Shown piece by piece: positions 51,284 through 59,127 of a DNA stretch of 64,000 nt. The stretch's first letter is position 1, and each line of letters starts with the position of its first letter. The notes beneath the pieces are model-generated. The model was not told where the DNA came from, did no database searches, and saw nothing but the letters and a program-made list of their open reading frames with translations. The translations under genes and the position numbers were made by a program. Source of the stretch: Streptomyces sp. CB02959 (GTDB lineage Bacteria; Actinomycetota; Actinomycetes; Streptomycetales; Streptomycetaceae); contig NZ_NNBP01000019.1 of assembly GCF_002803155.1 (NCBI RefSeq), positions 62,001 through 126,000 of the forward strand, in the 5' to 3' direction.

Positions 51284-51923
51284 GGATCCCCCTGGAGATG
51301 GTCAGGCGCCCGATCAGGACGTAGGCGGCGTCGAAGAGGAGCGCCAGGACGACGATCCCGAGCGTCCCGGAGAGCACCTGGTTGAGCGCGTTGGCGCTGC
51401 CCAGCGAGGCGATCCCGCGGAAGATCTCGTTGCCGAGGCCGGGGCCCGAGGCGAAGGCGGCGATGGCCGCGATGCCCATCAGCATCTGGGTGGCGACCCG
51501 GATGCCGGTGAGGATCGGCGGCCAGGCCAGCGGGAGTTCGACCCGGAAGAGCCGGGCCGGGCGCGACATCCCGATGCCCTTGGCCGCGTCGACCAGGGCC
51601 GGGTCCACCCCGCGCAGCCCCACGATGGCGTTGCGGACCACCGGCAGCAGCCCGTACAGGGTCAGCGCCACGACGGTCGGTGCGACGCCGAGGCCGACGA
51701 CCGGGATCAGCAGGCCGATCATGGCCAGGGACGGGATGGTCAGGATCGTCGCGGTGGTCATGGTGGCGAGCGTGCCGGCCCATTCGCTGCGGTAGGTGGC
51801 GACGCCGATCGCGACGCCCAGCACCGTCGCGATCACCATGCACTGGAAGACCGCGCTGGCGTGCTGGTACGTGTCCGTCAGCAGCTGGGTGTGCCGGCTG
51901 CCGACGTACTCCCAGAAGCTCAC
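51276..51923 (-). CDS. ABC permease of the osmoprotectant-type transporter (first gene)
   Basis: A 215-residue permease with about five helices. GTG 51923 follows GAGGAGG, 6 nt spacing. The ATPase-contact loop is VDPALVDAAKGIGMSRPARLFRVELPLAWPPILTGI. It is the first gene of the operon permease-ATPase-permease-binding protein (51923 to 48073), every junction overlapping. The Lrp regulator ends 45 bp upstream on the same strand, so read-through is possible, but hpd control is the more obvious Lrp role. Confidence 0.9.
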   Translation of the reverse strand: MSFWEYVGSRHTQLLTDTYQHASAVFQCMVIATVLGVAIGVATYRSEWAGTLATMTTATILTIPSLAMIGLLIPVVGLGVAPTVVALTLYGLLPVVRNAIVGLRGVDPALVDAAKGIGMSRPARLFRVELPLAWPPILTGIRVATQMLMGIAAIAAFASGPGLGNEIFRGIASLGSANALNQVLSGTLGIVVLALLFDAAYVLIGRLTISRGIRA

Positions 51924-51968
51924 TCGTCGCCTCCTCGGTCCGTCGCACTGCGGCCGGCCCGCCGCGGT

Positions 51969-52436
51969 TCAGTCGCCCGCGGCCTGCTTCACCAGCGGGA
52001 TGATCCGCAGCGGAACCGGATTTTCCATGACAATCGCCGTGGATGCCCGCACGATGCCATCAAAGCCCACGACCCGGTCGATCACCCGCTGCAGATCGGC
52101 GTTCGACCGCGCCACCAGCCTGCAGAGCATGTCCCCGTGCCCGGTCGTTGTATGCAGCTCCAGCACTTCCGGAACGCCCGCCAAGTGGGCCCGTACGTCG
52201 CTGCCTTGGCCCTGCTTGATCTCCAGGGTCGCGAACGCGGTCACCGGATATCCCAGCGCCGCCGGGTCCACGTCCGGTCCGAAACCCCTGATCACTCCAT
52301 TCGACTGAAGCCGGTCGAGGCGCGCCTGCACCGTCCCGCGGGCCACCCCCAGCCGGCGGGACGCCTCCAGGACGCCGATCCGCGGCTCCCGGGCGAGCAG
52401 TTCCAGCAGTGCCCCGTCCAAATGATCGATCGCCAT
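51969..52436 (-). CDS. Lrp/AsnC-family transcriptional regulator
   Basis: A 155-residue regulator (ATG 52436). The N-terminal HTH is LDGALLELLAREPRIGVLEASRRLGVARGTVQARLDRLQSNGVI, and the C-terminal RAM ligand domain runs from VTAFATLEIKQGQG to GDMLCRLVARSNADLQRVIDRV. It is divergent from hpd with a 129-bp gap that contains a dyad suited to Lrp. From memory, the same pair is adjacent in S. coelicolor, so it probably controls tyrosine breakdown in response to an amino acid. Confidence 0.92.
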   Translation of the reverse strand: MAIDHLDGALLELLAREPRIGVLEASRRLGVARGTVQARLDRLQSNGVIRGFGPDVDPAALGYPVTAFATLEIKQGQGSDVRAHLAGVPEVLELHTTTGHGDMLCRLVARSNADLQRVIDRVVGFDGIVRASTAIVMENPVPLRIIPLVKQAAGD

Positions 52437-52519
52437 CGCCGCACCCTCCGATTTCGATGGTCATCATGTACAGAACGCTCGGTGATACCCGCGGACTGCT
52501 ATACAGAGTGCCCAGCGGA

Positions 52520-52537
52520 TGCACAAACTATTGCGCA
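52520..52537. promoter_or_regulatory. Lrp-type operator candidate between the Lrp gene and hpd
   Basis: TGCACAA-ACTA-TTGCGCA is an inverted repeat with 6 of 7 arm bases matching and an AT-rich centre, typical for Lrp/AsnC proteins. It lies about 30 bp before the hpd start. Confidence 0.5.
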
Positions 52538-52565
52538 CCTTGTGGATCGGCGGGACTCTGCGGAC

Positions 52566-53723
52566 ATGGCAGACACCACGATGCACACCCAGCCCACCAC
52601 CCCGCACACGGCCCGGCAGGCGGACCCCTTCCCGGTCAAGGGGATGGACGCGGTCGTCTTCGCCGTCGGCAACGCCAAGCAGGCCGCGCACTACTACTCC
52701 ACCGCCTTCGGCATGAAGCGGATCGCCTACCAGGGCCCGGAGACCGGCAGCCGCGAGACGGCCTCCTACGTCCTGGAGTCCGGCGGCGCCCGGTTCGTGT
52801 TCACCTCCGTGGTCAAGCCGACCACCGAGTGGGGCCGCTTCCTCGCCGACCACGTGGCCGCGCACGGCGACGGCGTCATCGACCTGGCCATCGAGGTGCC
52901 GGACGCCCGCGCGGCGTACGCCTACGCCGTCGAGCACGGCGCGACCGGCCTGACCGAGCCCTACGAGACCAAGGACGAGCACGGCACCGTCGTCCGGGCC
53001 GCCATCGCCACCTACGGGCAGACCCGGCACACCCTCGTGGAGCGCACCGGTTACGACGGGCCGTACCTGCCGGGCTTCGTCGCCTCGGAGCCGCTGGTCG
53101 CCGCTCCGACGAAACGTTTCTTCCAGGCGATCGACCACTGCGTCGGCAACGTCGAGCTCGGCAGGATGAACGAGTGGGTGGCCTTCTACAACAACGTCAT
53201 GGGCTTCACCAACATGAAGGAGTTCGTCGGCGACGACATCGCCACCGAGTACTCGGCGCTGATGTCCAAGGTCGTCGCGGACGGCACCAAGAAGGTGAAG
53301 TTCCCGCTCAACGAGCCCGCCATCGCCAAGAAGAAGTCCCAGATCGACGAGTACCTGGAGTTCTACGGCGGCCCCGGCGTCCAGCACATCGCGCTGGCCA
53401 CCAACGACATCGTGGCGTCGGTCCGCCAGATGAGGGCCGCGGGCGTGGAGTTCCTCGACGTGCCCGGCTCGTACTACGACACCCTCGGCGAGTGGGTCGG
53501 CGAGACCCGGGTCCCGATCGACGAGCTGCGCGAGCTGAAGATCCTCGCCGACCGGGACGAGGACGGCTACCTGCTGCAGATCTTCACCAAGCCGGTCCAG
53601 GACCGCCCGACCGTCTTCTTCGAGATGATCGAGCGGCACGGCTCCCTCGGCTTCGGCAAGGGCAACTTCAAGGCCCTCTTCGAGGCCATCGAGCGCGAGC
53701 AGGACCGGCGCGGCAACCTCTGA
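52566..53723 (+). CDS. hpd: 4-Hydroxyphenylpyruvate dioxygenase
   Basis: Converts 4-hydroxyphenylpyruvate to homogentisate in tyrosine catabolism; the homogentisate can become ochronotic pigment. The 385-residue protein (ATG 52566) has two vicinal-oxygen-chelate halves. The C-terminal half holds the 2-His-1-Glu iron site: FQAIDHCVGNVE, GGPGVQHIALATNDIV and the glutamate in PTVFFEMIERHG. GFGKGNFKALFEAIEREQ is the typical C-terminal lid. Divergent from the Lrp regulator, with an operator-like dyad just upstream. Confidence 0.96.
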   Translation: MADTTMHTQPTTPHTARQADPFPVKGMDAVVFAVGNAKQAAHYYSTAFGMKRIAYQGPETGSRETASYVLESGGARFVFTSVVKPTTEWGRFLADHVAAHGDGVIDLAIEVPDARAAYAYAVEHGATGLTEPYETKDEHGTVVRAAIATYGQTRHTLVERTGYDGPYLPGFVASEPLVAAPTKRFFQAIDHCVGNVELGRMNEWVAFYNNVMGFTNMKEFVGDDIATEYSALMSKVVADGTKKVKFPLNEPAIAKKKSQIDEYLEFYGGPGVQHIALATNDIVASVRQMRAAGVEFLDVPGSYYDTLGEWVGETRVPIDELRELKILADRDEDGYLLQIFTKPVQDRPTVFFEMIERHGSLGFGKGNFKALFEAIEREQDRRGNL

Positions 53724-53818
53724 CCCGGTTCCGGCCGCACTGGTCTGCCGGCCGGAACCGCCGCCAGTGGGCCGTACGCGATCTTCCGTGTACGGCCCAC
53801 GGGTGCCACGCTGAGGAC

Positions 53819-55183
53819 ATGGACCTCATCGAACGCCTGCGCGCCGGGCTCCCCGGGGAAGCGCTGCTCACCGACCCCGACGTCACCGGCTCCTACGCCC
53901 GGGACATGGCCAACTTCTGCGACGCCGGCACCCCCGCCGTGGTCGTCCTGCCGCGCACCGTCGAGCAGGTCCAGCACGTGATGCGGACGGCGACCGCGCT
54001 GCGCGTCCCGGTTGTCCCCCAGGGCGCGCGGTCCGGGGTCTCCGGCGCCGCCAACGCCGTCGACGGCTGCATCGTCCTCTCCCTGGTCAAGATGGACCGC
54101 ATCCTGGAGATCAACCCCGTCGACCGGATCGCGGTCGTCGAGCCGGGCGTCGTCAACGCCGTCCTCTCCCGCGCGGTCAACGAGCACGGCCTGTACTACC
54201 CGCCGGACCCCTCCAGCTGGGAGACGTGCACCATCGGCGGCAACATCGGCACCGCCGCGGGCGGCCTGTGCTGCGTGAAGTACGGCGTCACCGCCGAGTA
54301 CGTGCTCGGCCTGGAGGTGGTCCTCGCCGACGGCCGGCTGATCAGGACCGGGCGGCGCACCGCCAAGGGCGTGGCCGGCTACGACCTCACCCGGCTCTTC
54401 GTCGGCTCCGAGGGCAGCCTCGGCGTCGTGGTCCGCGCCACCCTGGCGCTCAAGCCCGAGCCGCCCCGGCAGCTCGCCCTGGTCGCCGAGTTCGGCTCGG
54501 TGGCGGCGGCCGGCGACGCGGTCTGCCGGATCATGGCCGAGGGGCACGCCCCGTCCCTCCTGGAGCTGATGGACCGCACCAGCATCCGGGCGGTCAACGC
54601 CATGGCGCAGATGGGCCTGCCGGAGACCACCGAGGTGCTGCTGCTGGCGGCCTTCGACACCCCCGACCCGGCGGCCGACCTCGCTGCCGTCGGCGCCCTC
54701 TGCGAGGCGGCCGGGGCCACCCAGGTCGTCCCCGCCGAGGACGAAGCCGAGTCCGAAATGCTCCTCCAGGCCCGGCGGTTGACCTTCACCGCGCTGGAGC
54801 GGATCAAGCCCGCGATGCTCATCGACGACGTCTGCGTGCCCCGCTCGCAGCTCACCGCGATGCTGGAGGGCGCCGCCGCCATCGCCGAGAAGTACGACCT
54901 GACCATCGGCGTCTGCGCGCACGCCGGCGACGGCAACACCCACCCGCTGGTCTGCTTCGACCCGGCCGACCCCGACGAGGAGCGGCGGGCCCGCGAGTCG
55001 TTCGACGCCATCATGGCGCTCGGCCTCCAGCTGGGCGGCACCATCACCGGCGAACACGGCGTCGGCGTCCTGAAGAAGGAGTGGCTGGCCCGCGAACTGG
55101 GCCCGGACACCGTGGAGTTGCACCGCGGCATCAAGCAGGTCTTCGACCCGCTGGGGATCCTCAATCCGGGGAAGCTGTTCTAG
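53819..55183 (+). CDS. FAD-linked oxidoreductase, GlcD/lactate dehydrogenase type
   Basis: A 454-residue flavoprotein. The FAD-binding domain (residues about 35-215) shows VPQGARSGVSGAANAVDGCIVLSL, YYPPDPSSWETCTIGGNIGTAAGGL and GYDLTRLFVGSEGSLGVV. The C-terminal FAD-oxidase domain has the catalytic region HAGDGNTHPLVCFD and TGEHGVGVLKKEWLA, then the closing IKQVFDPLGILNPGKLF. Likely substrates are 2-hydroxyacids such as glycolate or D-lactate; no GlcE/GlcF partner is adjacent, so a single-subunit D-2-hydroxyacid dehydrogenase is probable. It follows hpd by 95 bp and may share its transcript. Confidence 0.9.
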   Translation: MDLIERLRAGLPGEALLTDPDVTGSYARDMANFCDAGTPAVVVLPRTVEQVQHVMRTATALRVPVVPQGARSGVSGAANAVDGCIVLSLVKMDRILEINPVDRIAVVEPGVVNAVLSRAVNEHGLYYPPDPSSWETCTIGGNIGTAAGGLCCVKYGVTAEYVLGLEVVLADGRLIRTGRRTAKGVAGYDLTRLFVGSEGSLGVVVRATLALKPEPPRQLALVAEFGSVAAAGDAVCRIMAEGHAPSLLELMDRTSIRAVNAMAQMGLPETTEVLLLAAFDTPDPAADLAAVGALCEAAGATQVVPAEDEAESEMLLQARRLTFTALERIKPAMLIDDVCVPRSQLTAMLEGAAAIAEKYDLTIGVCAHAGDGNTHPLVCFDPADPDEERRARESFDAIMALGLQLGGTITGEHGVGVLKKEWLARELGPDTVELHRGIKQVFDPLGILNPGKLF

Positions 55184-55323
55184 GGCCCGGGGGCGGCGTC
55201 CCTCACCGCCCGGAGGCGGCACCCCGCGTACGGGGGCGGACGGGGCGGGGCGAGCGGCACGTCTGCCGCCGCCGCGCTGGTTCCCGTCGGGGGACACCAC
55301 GTCTGGGGGCGGGCCCGCGGCGA

Positions 55324-55698
55324 CTACGGCCGACGCGGCCCGTCGTCGGGAGCGTCCTCCGGGTAGTCCTCCGGGTCGTCGTCCGGGTCCTCGTACGGCT
55401 CGTAGGCGGGCACCGGCAACCGCGCTCCCCGGCTCTCCGCGACCCGATGGGTGGTGACCAGGGAGTTCTTCAATTCCACGGTCAGCAGGTGCAGTTCACC
55501 GGGCGTCCAGGACCGGTCGGCCAGGACCCGTTCCGCGTCCTCGATGAGGACGGCGGCGGAGCCGAGCTGCTCGGCCTCCAACCGGTCGGCGAGGCGGGAG
55601 ACGTACCCGGTCCCGTCGCTGGGGAGCAGGAAGCACGGGTTCCCCTCCGGGGTCGTCCAGGGCAGCAGCCGTGGCGTGCGGTCGGCGTGGTCCCTCAT
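55324..55698 (-). CDS. Hypothetical protein, acidic, paired with the WhiJ-like cluster
   Basis: A 124-residue protein; ATG 55698 has GGAGG seven bases before it and overlaps the stop of the gene upstream (ATGA). The core (LLPWTTPEGNPCFLLPSDGTGYVSRLADRLEAEQLGSAAVLIEDAERVL) is helical and the C-terminus highly acidic with Asp/Glu/Pro repeats (EDPDDDPEDYPEDAPDDG). I recall such proteins beside XRE/DUF5753 regulators in Streptomyces, but know no function. Confidence 0.75.
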   Translation of the reverse strand: MRDHADRTPRLLPWTTPEGNPCFLLPSDGTGYVSRLADRLEAEQLGSAAVLIEDAERVLADRSWTPGELHLLTVELKNSLVTTHRVAESRGARLPVPAYEPYEDPDDDPEDYPEDAPDDGPRRP

Positions 55699-56015
55699 GC
55701 GGCGACCTCCATCCCGTGGATGCGGCGCGGCCCGACGTCGACGCCGTGCACCGCGAGCCACAGCGCCCGCCGCCGCCCGCGCCGCAGCCGCCGCTCCCGG
55801 CGGTCCGCCTCGGTGAGGACGTACGGGCGGACGAGGGGGACGTCCTCGCCGCGGAGCAGCACCGGCGGCCGGGCGGGCGCGCGGAGCGGTGCGACCGCCT
55901 GCGGCGCGACCTCGCGGGGCGCGGTGACGGCCGGCGATCCGGGCGCCCGATGCCGCCCGGGGGCCGGAAATAACAGCCGCAGCAGCGGCAGGAACAGGCT
56001 CGCGATACGGTTCAT
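55695..56015 (-). CDS. Hypothetical protein, conserved next to XRE regulators
   Basis: A 106-residue basic protein. ATG 56015 (or GTG 56018) has GGAG about 9-12 nt upstream. The N-terminus MNRIASLFLPLLRLLFPAPG is amphipathic or membrane-associating. The C-terminus (VRPYVLTEADRRERRLRRGRRRALWLAVHGVDVGPRRIHGMEVAA) is arginine-rich. It is coupled to the next gene by ATGA and divergent from the XRE regulator 190 bp away. Confidence 0.7.
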   Translation of the reverse strand: MNRIASLFLPLLRLLFPAPGRHRAPGSPAVTAPREVAPQAVAPLRAPARPPVLLRGEDVPLVRPYVLTEADRRERRLRRGRRRALWLAVHGVDVGPRRIHGMEVAA

Positions 56016-56205
56016 CACGTCGTCAACTCCGTGGTAGTTGGTGGCCATGCCCCCGGACCGGTCGCACGGTCGCGGGGGTCTTGTGCGAAGGGCGGGCCGT
56101 TCGCACCCGGGCCAGTTACGTTGGGTAGGTACAGCGTTGCTCTGCGGAGTGCCGGGGTGCAATGCCGGACGCGTGCCACTCGCCGACTGTCACAAAGGGG
56201 GATGC

Positions 56206-57150
56206 GTGAGCCGACGCAACGCCACGGGGGGAACAGCCGCCACCAACGCCGCCGTGTTCGGAGAGGTGCTGAGGCACTTCCGCGAGGCGGCGGGACTCAC
56301 CCAGGAGGAGCTGGCGAGGAAGATTCCGTGCGATCGGTCGCAGGTGGCAAGAGTCGAGCGGGGGACGCGGGTCCCGCACGAGACCTCCGCCGAGAAGTGC
56401 GACGAACTGCTGGGTACCGGTGGGGTGCTGAAGAAACTGTGGGGCCGCATCGACTGGTATCCGGAGGTCGCGCATCCTGATTGGTTCAAGCGCCGGGCGG
56501 AGATGGACGCGGTGGCGGTTGCGCTGCGGGAGTATCAAGAGCGGGTCATGCCCGGGCTGTTGCAGACGGAGGACTACGCGCATGCGCTGTTCTCCCGCGT
56601 CGCGACCGGTGACGAAGTGACGGAGCGCGTCAGGGCGCGGCTGAGCCGGCAGCAACGGTTCCTCGTCCCGGATGGCCCCCTCTACGTCGTCGTCTTGGAT
56701 GAGAGCTGTCTGCGTAATGTCGTGGGGGGACCAGAGGTCATGTACGGCCAGTGTGCGCATCTGCTGGCCGTGGGGGAAAGCCCCAACATCCGGGTGCAGA
56801 TCGCCTCTTCCGGCCGCGCTGGGCTCGTGCGCCCCAACGCGTCCATGTCGTTGATCACGCTGCCCGACGGGCATGACTGGGTCTACTCGGAATCGCTGGA
56901 CCGTGGACATTTCAACGACGATCCGGCCGTCCACGCCCGCCACAGCCAGACCTATGATGTGCTCAGGGCCGACGCTCTGTCAGCCCGTGAGTCTGCCGCT
57001 CTGATCGAAGAAGCGATGGAAGGGTACGGACACCGTGGACAGGCACGAGTTCAATTCCGCGACGTGGATCAAGAGCAGCTACAGCGGAGACAACGGCGGC
57101 AACTGCGTCGAGGTGGCCCCCGGTTTCCCCGGCGTCGTCCCCGTTCGTGA
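56206..57150 (+). CDS. XRE/DUF5753 (WhiJ-like) regulator with an extended C-terminus
   Basis: A 314-residue regulator; GTG 56206 follows AAAGGGGG. Residues about 15-75 form a Cro/XRE helix-turn-helix (VLRHFREAAGLTQEELARKIPCDRSQVARVERGTRVP). Residues about 90-275 are DUF5753 (REYQERVMPGLLQTEDYAHAL, PNIRVQIASSGRAG, YSESLDRGHFNDDP), as in WhiJ. Relatives usually end soon after the EEAMEGY motif; here the frame runs on for about 38 Arg/Gln-rich residues (FRDVDQEQLQRRQRRQLRRG) that are simply the following DUF397 gene read in another frame, overlapping it by 116 bp. A lost stop or small indel is likely. Confidence 0.88.
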   Translation: MSRRNATGGTAATNAAVFGEVLRHFREAAGLTQEELARKIPCDRSQVARVERGTRVPHETSAEKCDELLGTGGVLKKLWGRIDWYPEVAHPDWFKRRAEMDAVAVALREYQERVMPGLLQTEDYAHALFSRVATGDEVTERVRARLSRQQRFLVPDGPLYVVVLDESCLRNVVGGPEVMYGQCAHLLAVGESPNIRVQIASSGRAGLVRPNASMSLITLPDGHDWVYSESLDRGHFNDDPAVHARHSQTYDVLRADALSARESAALIEEAMEGYGHRGQARVQFRDVDQEQLQRRQRRQLRRGGPRFPRRRPRS

Positions 57151-57244
57151 CTCGAAGGATCCGCGCGGTCCCGTGTTGGTGGTTCCGGTGGACGGCTGGT
57201 CGTCCTTCGTTGTCGCCATAAAGGGCGGGGAGTTCACCGCCTGA
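57035..57244 (+). CDS. DUF397 protein, copy 1
   Basis: A 69-residue protein, GTG 57035, overlapping the end of the XRE gene. DUF397 motifs: FNSATWIKSSYSGDNGGNCVEVA and VPVRDSKDPRGPVL, then WSSFVVAIKGGEF. DUF397 proteins partner with XRE/DUF5753 regulators in Streptomyces, as in whiJ loci, where the small protein is thought to modulate the regulator. A nearly identical copy follows. Confidence 0.9.
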   Translation: MDRHEFNSATWIKSSYSGDNGGNCVEVAPGFPGVVPVRDSKDPRGPVLVVPVDGWSSFVVAIKGGEFTA

Positions 57245-57290
57245 GGTCGGTACGCGGCTGCTCCACTCCAGATGGAAGGACACCGGCGCC

Positions 57291-57500
57291 ATGGACGGGC
57301 ACGAGTTCAACTCCGCGACGTGGATCAAGAGCAGCTACAGCGACGATAACGGCGGCAACTGCGTCGAGGTGGCCCCCGGTTTCCCCGGCGTCGTCCCCGT
57401 TCGTGACAGCAAGGCCCCGCACGGCCCGACGCTGGTCTTCCCGGAGGCCGGTTGGTCCTCCTTCGTTGCCGTCGTCAAGGGCGGACAACTCCCCTTCTGA
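57291..57500 (+). CDS. DUF397 protein, copy 2 (recent tandem duplicate)
   Basis: A 69-residue protein, ATG 57291. The first ~45 residues match copy 1 almost exactly, at the DNA level over about 100 bp, with silent changes. The ends differ (SKAPHGPTLVFPEAGWSSFVAVVKGGQLPF). The junction sequence between the copies carries its own GGAAGGA. This is a local tandem duplication. Confidence 0.9.
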   Translation: MDGHEFNSATWIKSSYSDDNGGNCVEVAPGFPGVVPVRDSKAPHGPTLVFPEAGWSSFVAVVKGGQLPF

Positions 57501-57719
57501 ACTAGCCATGGTGAGACGCGACTGCGATGTCGACCGGGATGCCCCGGTCGCGAATAATCCGGTCCCAGCCGCATCAGTCGTCGTCGCCGATTGACGCTCG
57601 GGCGCCGTGCCCGTGGTCCGGTAGCTGGCCGCGGAAGGGGCGACGGGCCGCCCGCTGCCCCTCGTTACGTCGAGGTCATCGCGGCAGCCGCACGCTGAAC
57701 TCTTGGAAGGGGCGGTGAG

Positions 57720-58817
57720 GTGACCGTACTGGACGGCGACCCGGGGCGAGAACTACGAATGAGTCTCGCCCGGAGTCTCCTCGATTCCGGGGACCTGAGT
57801 GCCGAATGGCGGAGCGCCGTGGAAATGGTCCCCCGTCACGTTCTGGTGCCGTTCTTCTACCGTCAGGACGGTACTGGGAAATGGTGTCAGATCAGCTCGG
57901 AAGATCCGGGATTCTTCGCTGCGGTGTACTCGGATACCGCGCTCACCACGCAGGTCACCGACGGCATTCCCACTTCGTCATCGTCGCAACCGTCGCTCAT
58001 GCTCCACATGCTCGACGCACTGGATGTGCAGGACGGGAACCGGGTGCTGGAAATCGCGACCGGCGCAGGGTACAACGCCGCGTTGCTGAGCGAGCGTCTG
58101 GGAAGCGACCGGGTGTACACAGTGGAAGTGGACCGGGAGTTGGTCCGCGATGCCCGGGATCGTCTCGTCAACTGCGGGTACAACCCGGTGGTCGTGACGG
58201 GTGACGGTCGGAAGGGGCTCACCGAAGGGGCCCCGTATGACCGGTTGATCGCGACATGCGGTTTCACGTCGGTGCCGCCTGCGTGGATTCAGCAAGTGCG
58301 GCCCGGTGGAATCATCGTATGCCCGCTGGGGCGGGGAAATGCCCGACTGGTTGTCGGTCACGACGAACGCGCCGAGGGGCGGTTTCTTCCCGGGGGCTCG
58401 TATTTTATGGGAGTCCGGTCGGAAGGGGGTAACGGCCGGATTCCCTATCCGGGAGACCCGGCAGAGGTCACCATGCGGCAAACGCATGTCGATTACCTGG
58501 ACGTCGAGGATGACGGCATGTGGTTTGCGCTGTCGTTGGTGCTGCCGGAAATCGCGTGGGCACATGAGACCGGCGCGGATGGTGCGCGGACCGGGTGCCG
58601 GCTGTGGGCATGTGACGGGTCATGGGCGCGTGTCCAGGACAGGGAAGTTCGCCAGGCCGGGCCGCGCCCCTTGTGGAACGCCGTAGAGCGCGCCTACGGC
58701 TGGTGGAACAGCCGCGGGCGCCCGGAGCGGGAACGGTTCGGGGTGACGGCGACGGAATCCAGTACACGATGGTGGCTGGATTCTCCTGGGACTCCGGTAC
58801 CGGATATGGAGTCGTGA
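57720..58817 (+). CDS. PIMT-like methyltransferase of RiPP type, orphan
   Basis: A 365-residue protein, GTG 57720 after GGAAGGGGCGGTGAG. The N-terminal half is a protein-L-isoaspartate-methyltransferase fold: VEMVPRHVLVPFFYRQ, TSSSSQPSLMLHMLDALDVQ, motif I VLEIATGAGYNAALLSERLG, APYDRLIATCGFTSVPPAWIQQVRPGGIIV. The C-terminal half (about 230-365) is an extra domain. This VPFFYR/SSSxPSL layout is that of methyltransferases in ATP-grasp peptide maturase (graspetide) systems, which turn Asp into aspartimide. No ATP-grasp ligase is nearby and I see no clear precursor in the 57501-57719 gap. It follows the WhiJ-like cluster. Confidence 0.82.
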   Translation: MTVLDGDPGRELRMSLARSLLDSGDLSAEWRSAVEMVPRHVLVPFFYRQDGTGKWCQISSEDPGFFAAVYSDTALTTQVTDGIPTSSSSQPSLMLHMLDALDVQDGNRVLEIATGAGYNAALLSERLGSDRVYTVEVDRELVRDARDRLVNCGYNPVVVTGDGRKGLTEGAPYDRLIATCGFTSVPPAWIQQVRPGGIIVCPLGRGNARLVVGHDERAEGRFLPGGSYFMGVRSEGGNGRIPYPGDPAEVTMRQTHVDYLDVEDDGMWFALSLVLPEIAWAHETGADGARTGCRLWACDGSWARVQDREVRQAGPRPLWNAVERAYGWWNSRGRPERERFGVTATESSTRWWLDSPGTPVPDMES

Positions 58818-58834
58818 AACGGAGCGGGAATGAC

Positions 58835-58866
58835 GCCGCCGACCGGAGTGTGTGCCGGTCGGCGGC
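58835..58866 (+). terminator. Terminator after the PIMT-like gene
   Basis: A perfect 12-bp stem GCCGCCGACCGG / CCGGTCGGCGGC with loop AGTGTGTG, 17 bp after the stop, followed by TTTCG. Confidence 0.85.
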
Positions 58867-58958
58867 TTTCGCGTTGTTGGGGTCGTCGGGGCGTCGTCGG
58901 CCCGTACCGACCGTCACGGCCGCCCCGCCGTCCGCCTCTCTACGCCGAGGCTTCTACG

Positions 58959-59078
58959 TCACCCCTCGGGGAACTCGGCCGGGAAGCCGGGGCGTTCGAT
59001 GCGGTGACAGAGCCGGCCCTCGACCCGGTCCGGCAGTTGGGCGTAGCCGGAGAACGGGCGGAACACCTCGCAGACCAC
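58959..59078 (-). pseudogene. Possible C-terminal gene fragment downstream of the repeat protein gene
   Basis: A minus-strand frame with strongly GC-biased third positions reads VVCEVFRPFSGYAQLPDRV then EGRLCHRIERPGFPAEFPEG and ends at a TGA (58959). It looks like real protein sequence but has no convincing start or ribosome binding site; the nearest GTG is at 59078. It lies 50 bp past the end of the 540-residue gene in a different frame. It could be the tail of a lost gene or a small unannotated peptide. The rest of the 310-bp gap (58818-59127) holds only the terminator. Confidence 0.35.
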
Positions 59079-59127
59079 CGCCGCACGGGCCCGCCCGCGC
59101 CCCCCGATGCGTGCTCCGGCGCGGCGG

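Noticed and set aside
57508..57718. Graspetide or lasso precursor in the gap before the PIMT-like gene
   Set aside because: The two short frames (28 and 63 codons) have no typical leader/core pattern and no convincing ribosome binding site.
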